Assembly (NCBI GenBank): GCA_002293475.1
Contig: DBDG01000033.1
Span: forward strand, 11,467 to 75,466
Source of the DNA: Lachnospiraceae bacterium UBA938
GTDB taxonomy: Bacteria > Bacillota > Clostridia > Lachnospirales > Lachnospiraceae
Direction: 5' to 3'
DNA: 64,000 bases
Below, in pieces: positions 43,593-53,139 of the stretch (positions are counted from its first letter, which is position 1; each line of letters starts with the position of its first letter). Both the position numbers and the translations under genes were made by a program. A model generated the notes under the pieces. That model saw only the letters and a program-made list of their open reading frames with translations, searched no databases and was not told the origin of the DNA.

Positions 43593-44963
43593 ATGAAAAG
43601 AAGTAAAACAACAAAATTATTTACTATTATTTTATCACTGATCCTGCTGATTAATCTCGCGGCCTGTGGCAATCAGGCCAATAACGGCGGCAGTGCGGAA
43701 TCAGCCGATAATTCAGAAGAACAGACGGCCACGGCACCATCGGAAGAAGGGGCAGCAGATGAAGCGGCAACTGAGGAAACTGATCCGGATGCAGCAGAAG
43801 CTGCGATCGGCGATCATGAGACATTCAAAATCGGGGTTATGCTTCTGAAAATTGATGATGAGAGCGCAACGATTTCCAAGTATTTTCAGGATTATATCGG
43901 ACCGCGGTACAATTGTGAATTTGTCTTTTCGGAGGCGGTTACCACCGACGAAGCAGCAATCACGGTAATTGAAAATTTTGCCGACGCTGGATGTGATGCG
44001 GTTATGGCATACTATAGCAGCTCATCGCCGGAAAACACCTGTCTTTTGGCTCAGGAATATGGCATGGTATATAACATCAACGGCAATAGAAATCCTCAGA
44101 CAGAAGCACTTTATGCGATGAATCCAGATAATTTTGCCGGAACTTATGGAGCCAATCAGCCGGAGGTAGGTAAACTTTTCTCCGAGTGGATGAATTCCTC
44201 GCTTACGCTGACCGATGAAGATGGCTTTTTGGTGTGTACCGGCAGCGCTTCTACTGGTAACGTGCAGCACATTGAAATATCAACGAATATTATGGATTTT
44301 ATCCAGAATGCTTATGGATTGACCTTTGACAAGCCTGTTTCGGAATTGCTGACAAGTTCATCACCGATTTTGGCACCCAATGATCAGGGTATTGAAATAT
44401 ATATTTATCCCGGTTCGACCCAGGACGGTTATTTACAGGGATTATCTGCCGCCCTTCAGACAGGAAATTATAATTATCTGCTTTCATCGGTACCAATGGT
44501 TTACACACAGGCAGCAGTCGTTGTGGACGAAGTTGAAGCCTCGTTCGAGAAAGACATTACCGTGGCCTCTTTTGGTATACTTGGTGATGCCCTGAAGACT
44601 TCCTTTGAGACGCAGGATCGGTTTGGCAACTCATCAATTAATATGGCTACGATCAAATCGCCCACGCTGGTTGCTTCCATTGCTTTTATAGAGATTTATA
44701 ACGTGTTGACCGGATATCGGAACGTCATGGAAGATGAAAATGGCGAAATGAGTGGACTGCAATTTAAGATGTGGAGCGTATCGTCACTGGAAGAGTATAA
44801 TACCGTCGCCGGCTGGGATAAAGATGAAACGAACTATATCGTTGATTATGACGTGATTGACAGCATGCTTGGCGTCTGCAATCCAGACCTGACCGGAGAA
44901 AAGATTCAGGATGTATTGGATTCGGTAACCTTTGATTATGTGTCACAGCGTTTAAATCAGTAG
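43593..44963 (+). CDS. Sugar ABC transporter substrate-binding lipoprotein
   Basis: A 456-residue secreted binding protein. The signal peptide ends in the lipobox NLAAC with lipidated Cys25. A low-complexity acidic linker of about 45 residues (GAADEAATEETDPDAAEA) tethers the binding domain to the membrane. The domain starts at FKIGVMLLKIDDESA and has the two-lobe type-1 periplasmic-binding pattern. It is longer than ordinary ribose-binding proteins (about 300), which fits a larger ligand such as a glycoside. GGAGAGG precedes the ATG. Confidence 0.85.
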   Translation: MKRSKTTKLFTIILSLILLINLAACGNQANNGGSAESADNSEEQTATAPSEEGAADEAATEETDPDAAEAAIGDHETFKIGVMLLKIDDESATISKYFQDYIGPRYNCEFVFSEAVTTDEAAITVIENFADAGCDAVMAYYSSSSPENTCLLAQEYGMVYNINGNRNPQTEALYAMNPDNFAGTYGANQPEVGKLFSEWMNSSLTLTDEDGFLVCTGSASTGNVQHIEISTNIMDFIQNAYGLTFDKPVSELLTSSSPILAPNDQGIEIYIYPGSTQDGYLQGLSAALQTGNYNYLLSSVPMVYTQAAVVVDEVEASFEKDITVASFGILGDALKTSFETQDRFGNSSINMATIKSPTLVASIAFIEIYNVLTGYRNVMEDENGEMSGLQFKMWSVSSLEEYNTVAGWDKDETNYIVDYDVIDSMLGVCNPDLTGEKIQDVLDSVTFDYVSQRLNQ

Positions 44964-44983
44964 ACTGTTAAAATCATATTAAG

Positions 44984-44998
44984 CCGCCGCACAGGCGG
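44984..44998 (+). promoter_or_regulatory. Short hairpin between binding protein and second permease genes
   Basis: CCGCC-GCACA-GGCGG forms a compact GC stem 20 bases after the lipoprotein stop and just before the ribosome binding site of the next gene. No T run follows. Such hairpins often stabilise upstream mRNA so that the binding protein is made in excess. Confidence 0.45.
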
Positions 44999-45011
44999 AC
45001 AGGAGACCAGA

Positions 45012-46058
45012 ATGAATATAACTATGGCTAATAATAAAGGGCTGCACAAGTATTTGCTCCCGATGCTTAAAACAATCATATTGCCGATCATTGTCTGGGC
45101 CATAATGGAATATCTGGACATGAAAATTGCGGGTCAGCATGTGTTGGGCTCCACGGCGGATATTAAGACCTTATTGCGAAACTGGGTTGCTTCATTTGCT
45201 TTTGCCTTGGCAATCAGTTCCAATCTGTTTTGCGGCCGAATGGATCTTTCATTGGGAGCACAAATGTATGCGGGAGTTATTATTGGCGGAAACCTGGCTC
45301 TTAAGCTGAACCTTGGCGGGGTAGGAATACTATTTATGGCAATGATCGTAGGCGGGATTTGCGGAGGAGTAATTGGGACAATGTTTATCCATATGCGAAT
45401 CCTGCCCATGGTCTTGGGCCTCGGAATGACGCTGGTATTTGAATGTATATGTTTTCCGGTTAATAACCAGCAGGGTATTACCATTTACGGGAAGCCTAAT
45501 GTCAGTATTTTGTCTGATGCCGGTTTTATTATTGCCGTCTTGATGGGGATGTTGCTCATAACGACGTTTATTTTTCAGTATCTGACCTTTGGCTATCATT
45601 TGCGGGCAGTCCAAGGAAATCAGAAACTGGCCGGTGATGCCGGCATCAATATTTTCAAGAATTGCGTGATCTGCTATGTGCTGGCCGGAGTTCTGGCGGC
45701 TTGTGCCGGAGTGTTTGAAGCGGCTTTTAGCGGTTCGATGTCACCAGTTATGGGAATGACCAGTAATGGAACGGTTTTTATCAATATGTTTCCGATGATG
45801 CTGGGAATGTGGATTGGAAGTTTTTCTCAGAATCGTCAGTTAGGGTTTTTAATGGGTTCTCTCAGTGTAAGAATGCTGGTGCTGGGATTGTCAAAACTGT
45901 CGCTGGATATCAATGTGCAAAATATGATTATTTATACGTTATTTCTTCTTTTTAGTATCTATAGTGCCAATAAAGATAAGATATCGCAGGCTAGAATAAG
46001 GGCAAAACGGCTTAGTTTGGCACGAGAAACCATTGCCATGGCACATCAGAAGGGTTAA
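45012..46058 (+). CDS. Second ribose-type ABC transporter permease
   Basis: A 348-residue multi-helix permease of the RbsC/MglC family. It keeps the family layout (FCGRMDLSLGAQMYAGVIIGG early and QGNQKLAGDAGINI in the cytoplasmic loop) but the EAA-like loop near residue 250 (SGSMSPVMGMTSNGTVF) is less canonical. ACAGGAGACC precedes the ATG. It completes an importer with one ATPase, two permeases and one binding protein. Confidence 0.85.
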   Translation: MNITMANNKGLHKYLLPMLKTIILPIIVWAIMEYLDMKIAGQHVLGSTADIKTLLRNWVASFAFALAISSNLFCGRMDLSLGAQMYAGVIIGGNLALKLNLGGVGILFMAMIVGGICGGVIGTMFIHMRILPMVLGLGMTLVFECICFPVNNQQGITIYGKPNVSILSDAGFIIAVLMGMLLITTFIFQYLTFGYHLRAVQGNQKLAGDAGINIFKNCVICYVLAGVLAACAGVFEAAFSGSMSPVMGMTSNGTVFINMFPMMLGMWIGSFSQNRQLGFLMGSLSVRMLVLGLSKLSLDINVQNMIIYTLFLLFSIYSANKDKISQARIRAKRLSLARETIAMAHQKG

Positions 46059-46102
46059 CCAGAAAGAAACCACTGTAAACCGATATTGTAAACTCTTAAT
46101 AC

Positions 46103-46136
46103 CTAAGGAAACACTGATGCATCAGTGTTCCCTTAG
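46103..46136. repeat. 34-base near-perfect palindrome
   Basis: CTAAGGAAACACTGATG is followed by its reverse complement with a single mismatch, giving 16 of 17 matched pairs and no loop. It lies 45 bases after the importer operon and about 35 bases before the sulfatase start. There is no T run, so it is not a standard terminator. It could be an operator for a dimeric regulator or a cruciform-forming element. Confidence 0.7.
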
Positions 46137-46172
46137 ACGCATAATTAACTAATAAAATAGGATGGGTATATT

Positions 46173-47669
46173 ATGAAAGCAATTATGGTGATGTTTGATT
46201 CTCTGCGGTTAGATTTGCTGCCTAGCTATGGAGGCAGGCAGATTTCGTTACCTAACTTTGACCGTTTAGCGCAGAGAACGGTACAATTTCAAAATTCATA
46301 TGCATGCAGCCTTCCCTGTATGCCGGCGCGGCGCGAACTGCATACGGGACGACCTAATTTTCTGCACCGGAGCTGGGGGCCGATTGAGCCGTTTGACGAT
46401 TCAATGCCTGAGTTGCTGAAGCAAAACGGGGTCTATTCTCATTTGGTTACGGATCATTATCATTATTTCGAAGACGGGGGCTGTACTTATCACAATCGCT
46501 ATTCCAGCTGGGACATGAACCGGGGACAGGAAGGGGATTTCTGGCAGGGCAGCGCAGAGCCAAGAGAGACAATGTCGCCACATTTATTCCCTGATATGGC
46601 CTCGAGAGTTCCTCCCGATTTCGCCAAAAACCTAACCAAAATCAGCTGCCAGGATGTTATCAACCGCCGGGAGATTAAGGGGATGGAAGATTTTCCGATG
46701 TGGCGGACATTTGACGGCGGCCTTAAATTCATTGAGAGAAATAAAGACTTTGATAACTGGTATCTGCAGCTGGAAACCTTTGATCCCCATGAACCTTTTA
46801 ATGCACCGATAGAATATGCCCGACTTTTGCTTGATCCGGATAGCATGTCTCTGGTCGATTGGCCGCCTTATGCCCCGGTACATGAGAGTGAGGAGCAGAT
46901 TAAGGAGATGAGAAGTAAATATCTGGCTTTATTGGCTTTCTGTGATTATCAGCTTGGCAGATTGCTGGATGCTATGGATCACTTTGATCTGTGGTCGGAT
47001 ACCATGCTTATCGTCAATACAGATCATGGATATATGTTGAGTGAGCATCAATGGTGGGGCAAAATGGTCATGCCGGATTATAATGAAGTGGTTCATACAC
47101 CGCTTTTTATTTGGGATCCCGGAGCCGGTATGAAAGGAAAGACACGGGAAAGTCTGGTACAGACGATTGATCTGGCTCCGACTTTACTTGATTATTTTAA
47201 TATACCCATCCCCGTTGATATGCTGGGAAAGAGTTTGCGGGCAACCATCAGGGACGACCGTCCGGTGCGTGAATATGGAATCTTTGGATGTCACGGAAGT
47301 ACAGTTAATATAACCGACGGTACTTATGTATATATGAAGGCGCCGGTTGATTATTCGCTGGATCTGAATGAATACACCCTGATGCCGACTCATATGATGG
47401 AGTGTTTTTCCACAGAAGAACTGAGCCGGGCCGAGATTTCCGAAGGCTTTAAGTTTACTAAGAACTGTCCGGTTTTAAAGATTCCGGCAAAAGGCGGAGC
47501 AAGAAAGCTGGCGGAGGGAGAAAGTCTGTTATTTGATGTGAAGAGCGATCCTGGTCAAAATCATCCGCTTACCGATGAGGTGATAGAAAAGCGGATGAGG
47601 CAGGCGCTGATGGAGCAGTTTAAGGAAAACGAAGCGCCAGAGGAGCTTTACCGCCGGTTTGGATTATAG
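46173..47669 (+). CDS. Cys-type sulfatase (arylsulfatase superfamily)
   Basis: A 498-residue sulfatase. The metal-binding start is MVMFDSLRLD, and the active-site motif is CMPARRELHTGR with Cys49 as the residue converted to formylglycine. The motif has Ala where most have Ser (CxPAR), which is tolerated by anaerobic maturases. Later metal ligands lie in VNTDHGYMLSEHQWWGK. No signal peptide is visible, so it acts in the cytoplasm on imported sulfated substrate. It is separate from the importer operon by the palindrome, and the maturase at 61913 should activate it. Confidence 0.88.
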   Translation: MKAIMVMFDSLRLDLLPSYGGRQISLPNFDRLAQRTVQFQNSYACSLPCMPARRELHTGRPNFLHRSWGPIEPFDDSMPELLKQNGVYSHLVTDHYHYFEDGGCTYHNRYSSWDMNRGQEGDFWQGSAEPRETMSPHLFPDMASRVPPDFAKNLTKISCQDVINRREIKGMEDFPMWRTFDGGLKFIERNKDFDNWYLQLETFDPHEPFNAPIEYARLLLDPDSMSLVDWPPYAPVHESEEQIKEMRSKYLALLAFCDYQLGRLLDAMDHFDLWSDTMLIVNTDHGYMLSEHQWWGKMVMPDYNEVVHTPLFIWDPGAGMKGKTRESLVQTIDLAPTLLDYFNIPIPVDMLGKSLRATIRDDRPVREYGIFGCHGSTVNITDGTYVYMKAPVDYSLDLNEYTLMPTHMMECFSTEELSRAEISEGFKFTKNCPVLKIPAKGGARKLAEGESLLFDVKSDPGQNHPLTDEVIEKRMRQALMEQFKENEAPEELYRRFGL

Positions 47670-47708
47670 ATTATAGATTTTAATAGTATAACAACCAAAT
47701 AATTTTTA

Positions 47709-47760
47709 AAGGGTGTCTCAGAAGTCAATAAAAGATTTCTGAGACACCCTTTGCTTTTGT
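47709..47760. terminator. Bidirectional terminator between convergent sulfatase genes
   Basis: A 14-pair perfect stem (AGGGTGTCTCAGAA / TTCTGAGACACCCT) with A residues on the left and T residues on the right, exactly between two convergent genes. It can stop transcription from both sides. Confidence 0.9.
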
Positions 47761-49232
47761 TAATTTTTAAATAATTCTTGATGCCGCTGCCGGAAACGCT
47801 CAGCACCTGCAGAGCGGCCGGTTTCTTTTAGACGTTCAGCATATTTGGGGCCGTCACATTTTAAAGTATGATAGGGTCCGCCTTCTCTTATCACCGTCCA
47901 TAATGGATCTACATCGCAGTGGCTCTTCAGCATCTGCTGCTGCTCCCAGTCTGTTAGATAGCGGCAAGCTTCAGCACATATCTCAGGTTTTTCCGGAGCC
48001 AGATTTTCTTGCTCAAAAAAGTCATTTTGTAAATCAAATAGCATCTCGACAGGAAATTCATGCATCCCGTCATGATAGGTCCGAAGATAATAATATTGCC
48101 CGAATCTTACGCCACGCTGACATACATGGGCACACTGAGTTAATACCAGATAGTTATGTCCGTCACAGTTTTGGCCATTTAGCAAATCCGCATAACTCTT
48201 GCCGTCCCATAGATCTGACTGTGGCTGTCCCAGCAGTTCCGCCACCGTTGGTAATAAGTCCACGTTGTACCGCAACGAATCATCATGACCTGTAATCATG
48301 CCCGGCCACTTTACAATCATAGGGATTCGGCAAGTCAGGTTATCGGCGGTTCCATGTTCAGAATATATACCCAGTTCTCCTAGGTTTTCTCCGTGATCTG
48401 AGGTTACTATAATAATCACATCATCATAAATATTATACTGTTTTAGCTTTGAGACAATTTTACTGATATTATAATCGGCATAGCGGATACCGCAGTCATA
48501 GAGATCAATGAGGTTTTTGGCCTGGCTATAGGATGTGGCACTGCCAGGTTGCTTTTTGTATTGTCGCCAATGGGGCGGCGCCTCAGATTCAAAACCATAC
48601 AGCTCGTTTAGACTGTGGGGGCCGATATGCTTCAGATGTTCTCCGAATACTTCCGGTGTTATCCAGCTTGGCATGGGGTTGTTTTGAAATGGATTGCCCA
48701 TATCGTCAGGTGTCCGGTACGGCGTATGGGGATCCCAAAGATGCACATGCAAGAACCAGTCATCTTGTGCTGCATGTTCGTCCATCCAATGTAATACTCC
48801 CGGTATTATGTCCGCTGCTGTCTCATTGCCTGATTTTCCGACATTATGCATTTCGTTTAAACCGGCAGTAAACCAATAGGCTGAGTGCCTTTCGCTGAAT
48901 GAAGAAAATGAAGCGGTATGCATGCCGGCACGGCGAAACTGCCAGAATAGGTTTTGCATCATATTTTGATCCATCATGCCTCGCGATGGTCCGGTTAAAC
49001 GGATATCAGCCGCAGTACCGCCATGACCCGCGATGCCATTATGAATACCAAACCGGCCCGTCAGCAAGGCAGCGCGGCTTGGCAGACAAGGAGAATCGGA
49101 GCAATAATAGTTATTGAACCGCAAGCCGTCTTTCGCTATTTCATCAATGCAGGGGGAAGTTTCCCGCTCATATCCATAACAGCCTAAATGATCTGGACGA
49201 AGTGTATCTATATCTATCATTAATACGCGCAT
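47760..49232 (-). CDS. Cys-type sulfatase, end of the Opp operon
   Basis: A 490-residue sulfatase: MIDIDTLRPDHLGCYGY at the start with the metal Asp pair, the motif CLPSRAALLTGR with Cys49 as the formylglycine precursor, and VTSDHGENLGELG with the Asp-His metal ligands. No signal peptide. It begins 47 bases after the OppF-like gene on the same strand and is therefore the last gene of the binding protein-permease-ATPase operon. The operon logic is import of a sulfated oligosaccharide or glycopeptide and desulfation inside the cell. Confidence 0.9.
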   Translation of the reverse strand: MRVLMIDIDTLRPDHLGCYGYERETSPCIDEIAKDGLRFNNYYCSDSPCLPSRAALLTGRFGIHNGIAGHGGTAADIRLTGPSRGMMDQNMMQNLFWQFRRAGMHTASFSSFSERHSAYWFTAGLNEMHNVGKSGNETAADIIPGVLHWMDEHAAQDDWFLHVHLWDPHTPYRTPDDMGNPFQNNPMPSWITPEVFGEHLKHIGPHSLNELYGFESEAPPHWRQYKKQPGSATSYSQAKNLIDLYDCGIRYADYNISKIVSKLKQYNIYDDVIIIVTSDHGENLGELGIYSEHGTADNLTCRIPMIVKWPGMITGHDDSLRYNVDLLPTVAELLGQPQSDLWDGKSYADLLNGQNCDGHNYLVLTQCAHVCQRGVRFGQYYYLRTYHDGMHEFPVEMLFDLQNDFFEQENLAPEKPEICAEACRYLTDWEQQQMLKSHCDVDPLWTVIREGGPYHTLKCDGPKYAERLKETGRSAGAERFRQRHQELFKN

Positions 49233-49279
49233 TTACTTTTACCTCTTCCTATATTTATAATATTTACCATCTCTATTAG

Positions 49280-50230
49280 TTATCCCAATTCATGTGTGCG
49301 GCAACAGCTCACAAAATGTTTGGAAGATATCTCCTGCAGCTGCTGCTCTTGCTGGCATGCCTCCGATGAAAAGCGGCAGCGAGGAAGGAAGCGACATCCC
49401 GGCTTGGGGTCGATCGGCGAAATAATCTCACCATGTAATATTTCCCGTTTTTGCGTATGATGGATGTCAACAGAAGGGATAGCCGAGAGCAGCGCTCGTG
49501 TGTATGGGTGCATCGGGTGCTGAAACAGCTCCTTAGCAGAACATTTTTCCACTACTTGTCCCAAGTACATCACGCAGATATCATCAGAAATATGACGAAC
49601 AACAGACATATCGTGAGTAACAAACATATATGTTAATTCTTTCTGCTGCTGCAGTTTTTTTAACAAATTGAGAACCTGGGCCTGGATTGAAACGTCCAAG
49701 GCAGAGACTGGTTCATCGCAGACTACAAAACGGGGATTCAGTGCCAGTGCCCGGGCGATTCCTACGCGCTGACGGCGTCCGCCATCCAGTTCATGGGGAT
49801 ATGACATACGTAAACGACTATCGATGCCGACAGATTCCATCAATTCCTGAGTAGCATCGTCAATGGAATTCTTCCGGTATCGCTTTGATATAACTAACGG
49901 TTCACGGATCGTGGCATCCACAGTTTTACGGGGATCAAGAGAAGAGTAAGGATCTTGAAAGATAATCTGCATCCGCTCCCGTGCCTCACGAAGTGTTTTC
50001 CCTTTTACAGAAGTAATATTTTGGCCTTCCAGTAAAATTTGACCGGAGGTGCTTTCGTGCAGGTGAATGATAGTTCTGCCCAATGTAGATTTTCCACAAC
50101 CGGATTCTCCTACTACGCCGAGAGTTTTACCCTTTTCAATTATAAATGAAACGTTATCAACAGCGTGCAGCACTCCCCGCGGTGTGGTAAAATACTTGCA
50201 CAAATTCTTAACTTCAATAACTGGTACCAT
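49280..50230 (-). CDS. Oligopeptide-type ABC transporter ATP-binding protein (OppF-like)
   Basis: A 316-residue ATPase with Walker A GESGCGKST, signature LDGGRRQRVGIARAL (LDGGR instead of LSGGQ, a conservative variation) and Walker B FVVCDEPVSALD. The C-terminal oligo_HPY Cys motif (GCRFLPRCRFSSEACQQ) is present; it often binds an iron-sulfur cluster. The frame is open upstream to 50431, but ATG at 50230 has AGGAGG directly upstream and matches the family N-terminus. It overlaps the OppD-like gene by 17 bases. Confidence 0.88.
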   Translation of the reverse strand: MVPVIEVKNLCKYFTTPRGVLHAVDNVSFIIEKGKTLGVVGESGCGKSTLGRTIIHLHESTSGQILLEGQNITSVKGKTLREARERMQIIFQDPYSSLDPRKTVDATIREPLVISKRYRKNSIDDATQELMESVGIDSRLRMSYPHELDGGRRQRVGIARALALNPRFVVCDEPVSALDVSIQAQVLNLLKKLQQQKELTYMFVTHDMSVVRHISDDICVMYLGQVVEKCSAKELFQHPMHPYTRALLSAIPSVDIHHTQKREILHGEIISPIDPKPGCRFLPRCRFSSEACQQEQQLQEISSKHFVSCCRTHELG

Positions 50231-51236
50231 GTTTATCCTCCTGCAACTTGACCTCATTGATATGACAGCAGCGGCACTGATGGCCATCGGTGGTGGTATA
50301 CATCGTGATGGGATCCTGGCAGCATTCCGGCGTTGCATAAGAACAGCGGGGATGGAAAGCACATCCTCTTGGCAAATCAGTGGGATCAGGCGGCAAGCCA
50401 TCAATGGAATGTAACCATTCTTCGTCCTCATTCATATTAGGGATAGCCCTGAATAAACCGATAGTATATGGATGGGACGGGTGATCAAATATCTGCTCTT
50501 TAGAACCATATTCAATAATATTTCCCGCATATATAACAGCCACATAATTGCAAGTGGTGGCGACTACCCCCATATCATGAGAGATCAATAACATGGCGGT
50601 ATTATATTTGGCACGTAATTCGGCGATCAGATCCAGTACCTGGGCTTGGATGGTCACATCCAGTGCCGTAGTGGGCTCGTCAGCAAGCAGCAAGTCAGGA
50701 TTGCAGGCTAAAGCAATAGCGATGACTACGCGCTGTTTCATGCCACCAGAGAACTGGTGTGGGTACTCATAATATCGATCCTCTGGAATACCTACCATGG
50801 TTAGCATCTCTTTGGCCTGCTTATCAAAATCCTCATTGGATCCTTGCCGGTGCAGACGTATCACCTCAGCAATCTGATCACCAACACGCTGGACTGGGTT
50901 CAATGCGGTCATCGGATCCTGAAATATCATGGAAATTTTACTGCCGCGAATCTTACGCATATCCGATGCAGACTGCTCAAATAGATTAAGGCCGTTGAGG
51001 CATACGGTTCCATCAGCAATTCTGGCACCTACGTCAGGAAGAATCCGCAGGATAGATTTTGCAATGGTCGTCTTGCCGGCTCCGGTTTCTCCGACGAGGC
51101 CCAATGTTTTGCCTCTATCCAATCGGAAAGATACACCATTCACTGCATGAACCGTTTTCCCATCAGAAAAATACTCAACAGCTAAATTATTTACTTCTAG
51201 AAAAGGGATAAGCGGGTTCTTTTCATGTTCAGCCAT
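50214..51236 (-). CDS. Oligopeptide-type ABC transporter ATP-binding protein (OppD-like)
   Basis: A 340-residue ATPase: Walker A GETGAGKTT, signature FSGGMKQRVVIAIAL, Walker B LLLADEPTTALD and the C-terminal Cys motif GCAFHPRCSYATPECCQ. It pairs with the OppF-like ATPase to drive the two permeases encoded upstream. AAGGAGAC precedes the ATG on the minus strand. All motifs are intact. Confidence 0.9.
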   Translation of the reverse strand: MAEHEKNPLIPFLEVNNLAVEYFSDGKTVHAVNGVSFRLDRGKTLGLVGETGAGKTTIAKSILRILPDVGARIADGTVCLNGLNLFEQSASDMRKIRGSKISMIFQDPMTALNPVQRVGDQIAEVIRLHRQGSNEDFDKQAKEMLTMVGIPEDRYYEYPHQFSGGMKQRVVIAIALACNPDLLLADEPTTALDVTIQAQVLDLIAELRAKYNTAMLLISHDMGVVATTCNYVAVIYAGNIIEYGSKEQIFDHPSHPYTIGLFRAIPNMNEDEEWLHSIDGLPPDPTDLPRGCAFHPRCSYATPECCQDPITMYTTTDGHQCRCCHINEVKLQEDKHGTSY

Positions 51237-51254
51237 TACAGAAGTCTCCTTTTA

Positions 51255-52142
51255 TTATCTTTTCAATTTTGGATCAAGTGCATCTCGTAGCCCATCACCC
51301 ATCAAATTCAGGGAAAGGATGGTTATGGTTATTGCTAAGCCGGGAAAAATCACCATGTGCGGGCATTGCCGAATAAACTGCCGTGCACCGGCCAGCATGG
51401 CTCCCCATTCTGGAATAGGAGGCTGTACACCTAAGCCAATGAAACTCAGGCTGGCGCCCATGGCAATCATATAAGCAACACCCATAGTAGCTTGTACAAT
51501 ATTAGGAGAACAAGCATTGGGAATCATATGATTTACTACAATACGGAGTTTACTGCAATTGACCGACTTGGCGGCTTCTATATATTCATTATCGCGAATA
51601 CCCATCATTTGGGCGCGCAACATACGGGCGGCAGGCGGTATGCTGTTTACGGATAAAGCTAAAATAGTGTTGCCATAGCCAGGGCCTAAGACAGTAGAGA
51701 TGACAATAGTCAGCAGCATAGCGGGCAATGACTGAACAATATCCAGAGTACGCATAATAATATTATCGGTCTGTCCGCCAAAATATCCTGCCACGGCACC
51801 AATCATCATACCGGTCAGAGTACCGATTGTTATTGAAAAAAGACCCATGGTAACGGAGTAGCGGCCACCATATAAAACACGGCTTAAGATATCCCGTCCC
51901 AATTCATCAGTGCCAAACCAATGTTGAGCTGACGGTCCTTGTTGAGCCACCTCCATATTAATAGCTGAATAGTCATATGGGATGATCCAGGAGGAAAAGA
52001 GCAATAATAATAATTCCGCCGCAAATATAATCAGGCCTAGCATAGCCAGCTTATTTTTACGCATTTGCTTTAGGACACGTAATAACTCAGACTGCTTTTT
52101 CGGTACTTTTGCTTTCTCCGTAACAGAAATTGTTTTAAGCAT
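51255..52142 (-). CDS. Oligopeptide-type ABC transporter permease (OppC-like)
   Basis: A 295-residue permease with an N-terminal OppC_N segment (KQMRKNKLAMLGLIIFAAEL), the FGTDELGRDILSRVLYGGRY stretch and the conserved cytoplasmic EAA-type loop EYIEAAKSVNCSKLRI. It overlaps the OppB-like gene by eight bases. The normal family length suggests a functional channel subunit. Confidence 0.9.
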   Translation of the reverse strand: MLKTISVTEKAKVPKKQSELLRVLKQMRKNKLAMLGLIIFAAELLLLLFSSWIIPYDYSAINMEVAQQGPSAQHWFGTDELGRDILSRVLYGGRYSVTMGLFSITIGTLTGMMIGAVAGYFGGQTDNIIMRTLDIVQSLPAMLLTIVISTVLGPGYGNTILALSVNSIPPAARMLRAQMMGIRDNEYIEAAKSVNCSKLRIVVNHMIPNACSPNIVQATMGVAYMIAMGASLSFIGLGVQPPIPEWGAMLAGARQFIRQCPHMVIFPGLAITITILSLNLMGDGLRDALDPKLKR

Positions 52143-53100
52143 GGATGGTCACCTTCCTTTTTTTGCCTTTTGATGCGTACTGCGCCCTTATGCGCGGGTC
52201 TACTGCCGCATAAAGAAGATCGACCCCCAGCATGCAGAAACTAAACATTATCGCCAAAAAAATGGAGCCTACTTGTACTACGGGATAATCACGGCCATTA
52301 ACGGCACTAATGATTAATTGTCCCATGCCTGGGATACCGAATATTGTTTCAATGATTATCGTTCCTCCAAGCATTTTGCCAAAATGCGAGCCTATTATAG
52401 TAATAATCGGGATCAGCCCATTTTTCAGTGCATGTTTCATGACAACTTGCCATTCAGACATGCCTTTGGCCCGTGCTGTTGTGATGTAATCAGCACGAAT
52501 CACGTCTAACATACTGGAGCGCGTCTGGCGGGCCAAGGCGGCAATACCGCCCGTACAGCCTGCCAGTGCAGGAAGAATATAGTATTCAATGCCTCCAATA
52601 CCCATGGCAGGTAACCAGCCAAGGTTTACCGAAAACAGGAGAACCAGCAGCAAGGATAGCCAGAAGTCGGGAATCGCAAGACCCAGTAATGCCATAACCA
52701 TGCTAAGGTTGTCTTGCCATTTATTCTGTTTTATGGCAGCAATGATACCCAGTGGAATCCCTACTGTAACCGAAATAAGCATCATCGTGATGGAAAGTGC
52801 AAAGGTACGGGGGAGGCGTTCGGCAATACTGGCACTGATGCTGGCACCGGTTGTCCAAGACTTGCCCAAGTCCAGGTCAATAAATGTATCGCTTAAGAAA
52901 GTACCGAGGCGAATCAGGAAAGGGTCATTAAGACCCAATTCCTGACGCTTGGTTTCTAAGCTTTCACTGGTTGCCGTACTGCCTAAAATAATTTCTTCCG
53001 GGTTGCCTGGGCTAAAAGTCATCAGTGTGAATACAAGAACGGCTACACCCAGTGTTATAGGTATCATCCATAGTATTCTTTTTATCACATATATCGCCAT
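52135..53100 (-). CDS. Oligopeptide-type ABC transporter permease (OppB-like)
   Basis: A 321-residue permease starting MAIYVIKRILWMIPITLGV, as in almost all OppB/DppB proteins. It has FSPGNPEEIILG near residue 30 and the coupling loop ADYITTARAKGMSEWQVVMK. Six membrane helices are visible. It forms the channel with OppC-like and lies 39 bases after the binding protein gene. Confidence 0.9.
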   Translation of the reverse strand: MAIYVIKRILWMIPITLGVAVLVFTLMTFSPGNPEEIILGSTATSESLETKRQELGLNDPFLIRLGTFLSDTFIDLDLGKSWTTGASISASIAERLPRTFALSITMMLISVTVGIPLGIIAAIKQNKWQDNLSMVMALLGLAIPDFWLSLLLVLLFSVNLGWLPAMGIGGIEYYILPALAGCTGGIAALARQTRSSMLDVIRADYITTARAKGMSEWQVVMKHALKNGLIPIITIIGSHFGKMLGGTIIIETIFGIPGMGQLIISAVNGRDYPVVQVGSIFLAIMFSFCMLGVDLLYAAVDPRIRAQYASKGKKRKVTIHA

Positions 53101-53139
53101 ATAACTAATTCTCCTTACCCTAATTTATTTGAACACGGT

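Noticed and set aside
50231..50431. N-terminal extension of the OppF-like protein
   Set aside because: It overlaps the OppD-like gene in another frame; ATG 50230 has an AGGAGG site and matches the family N-terminus.
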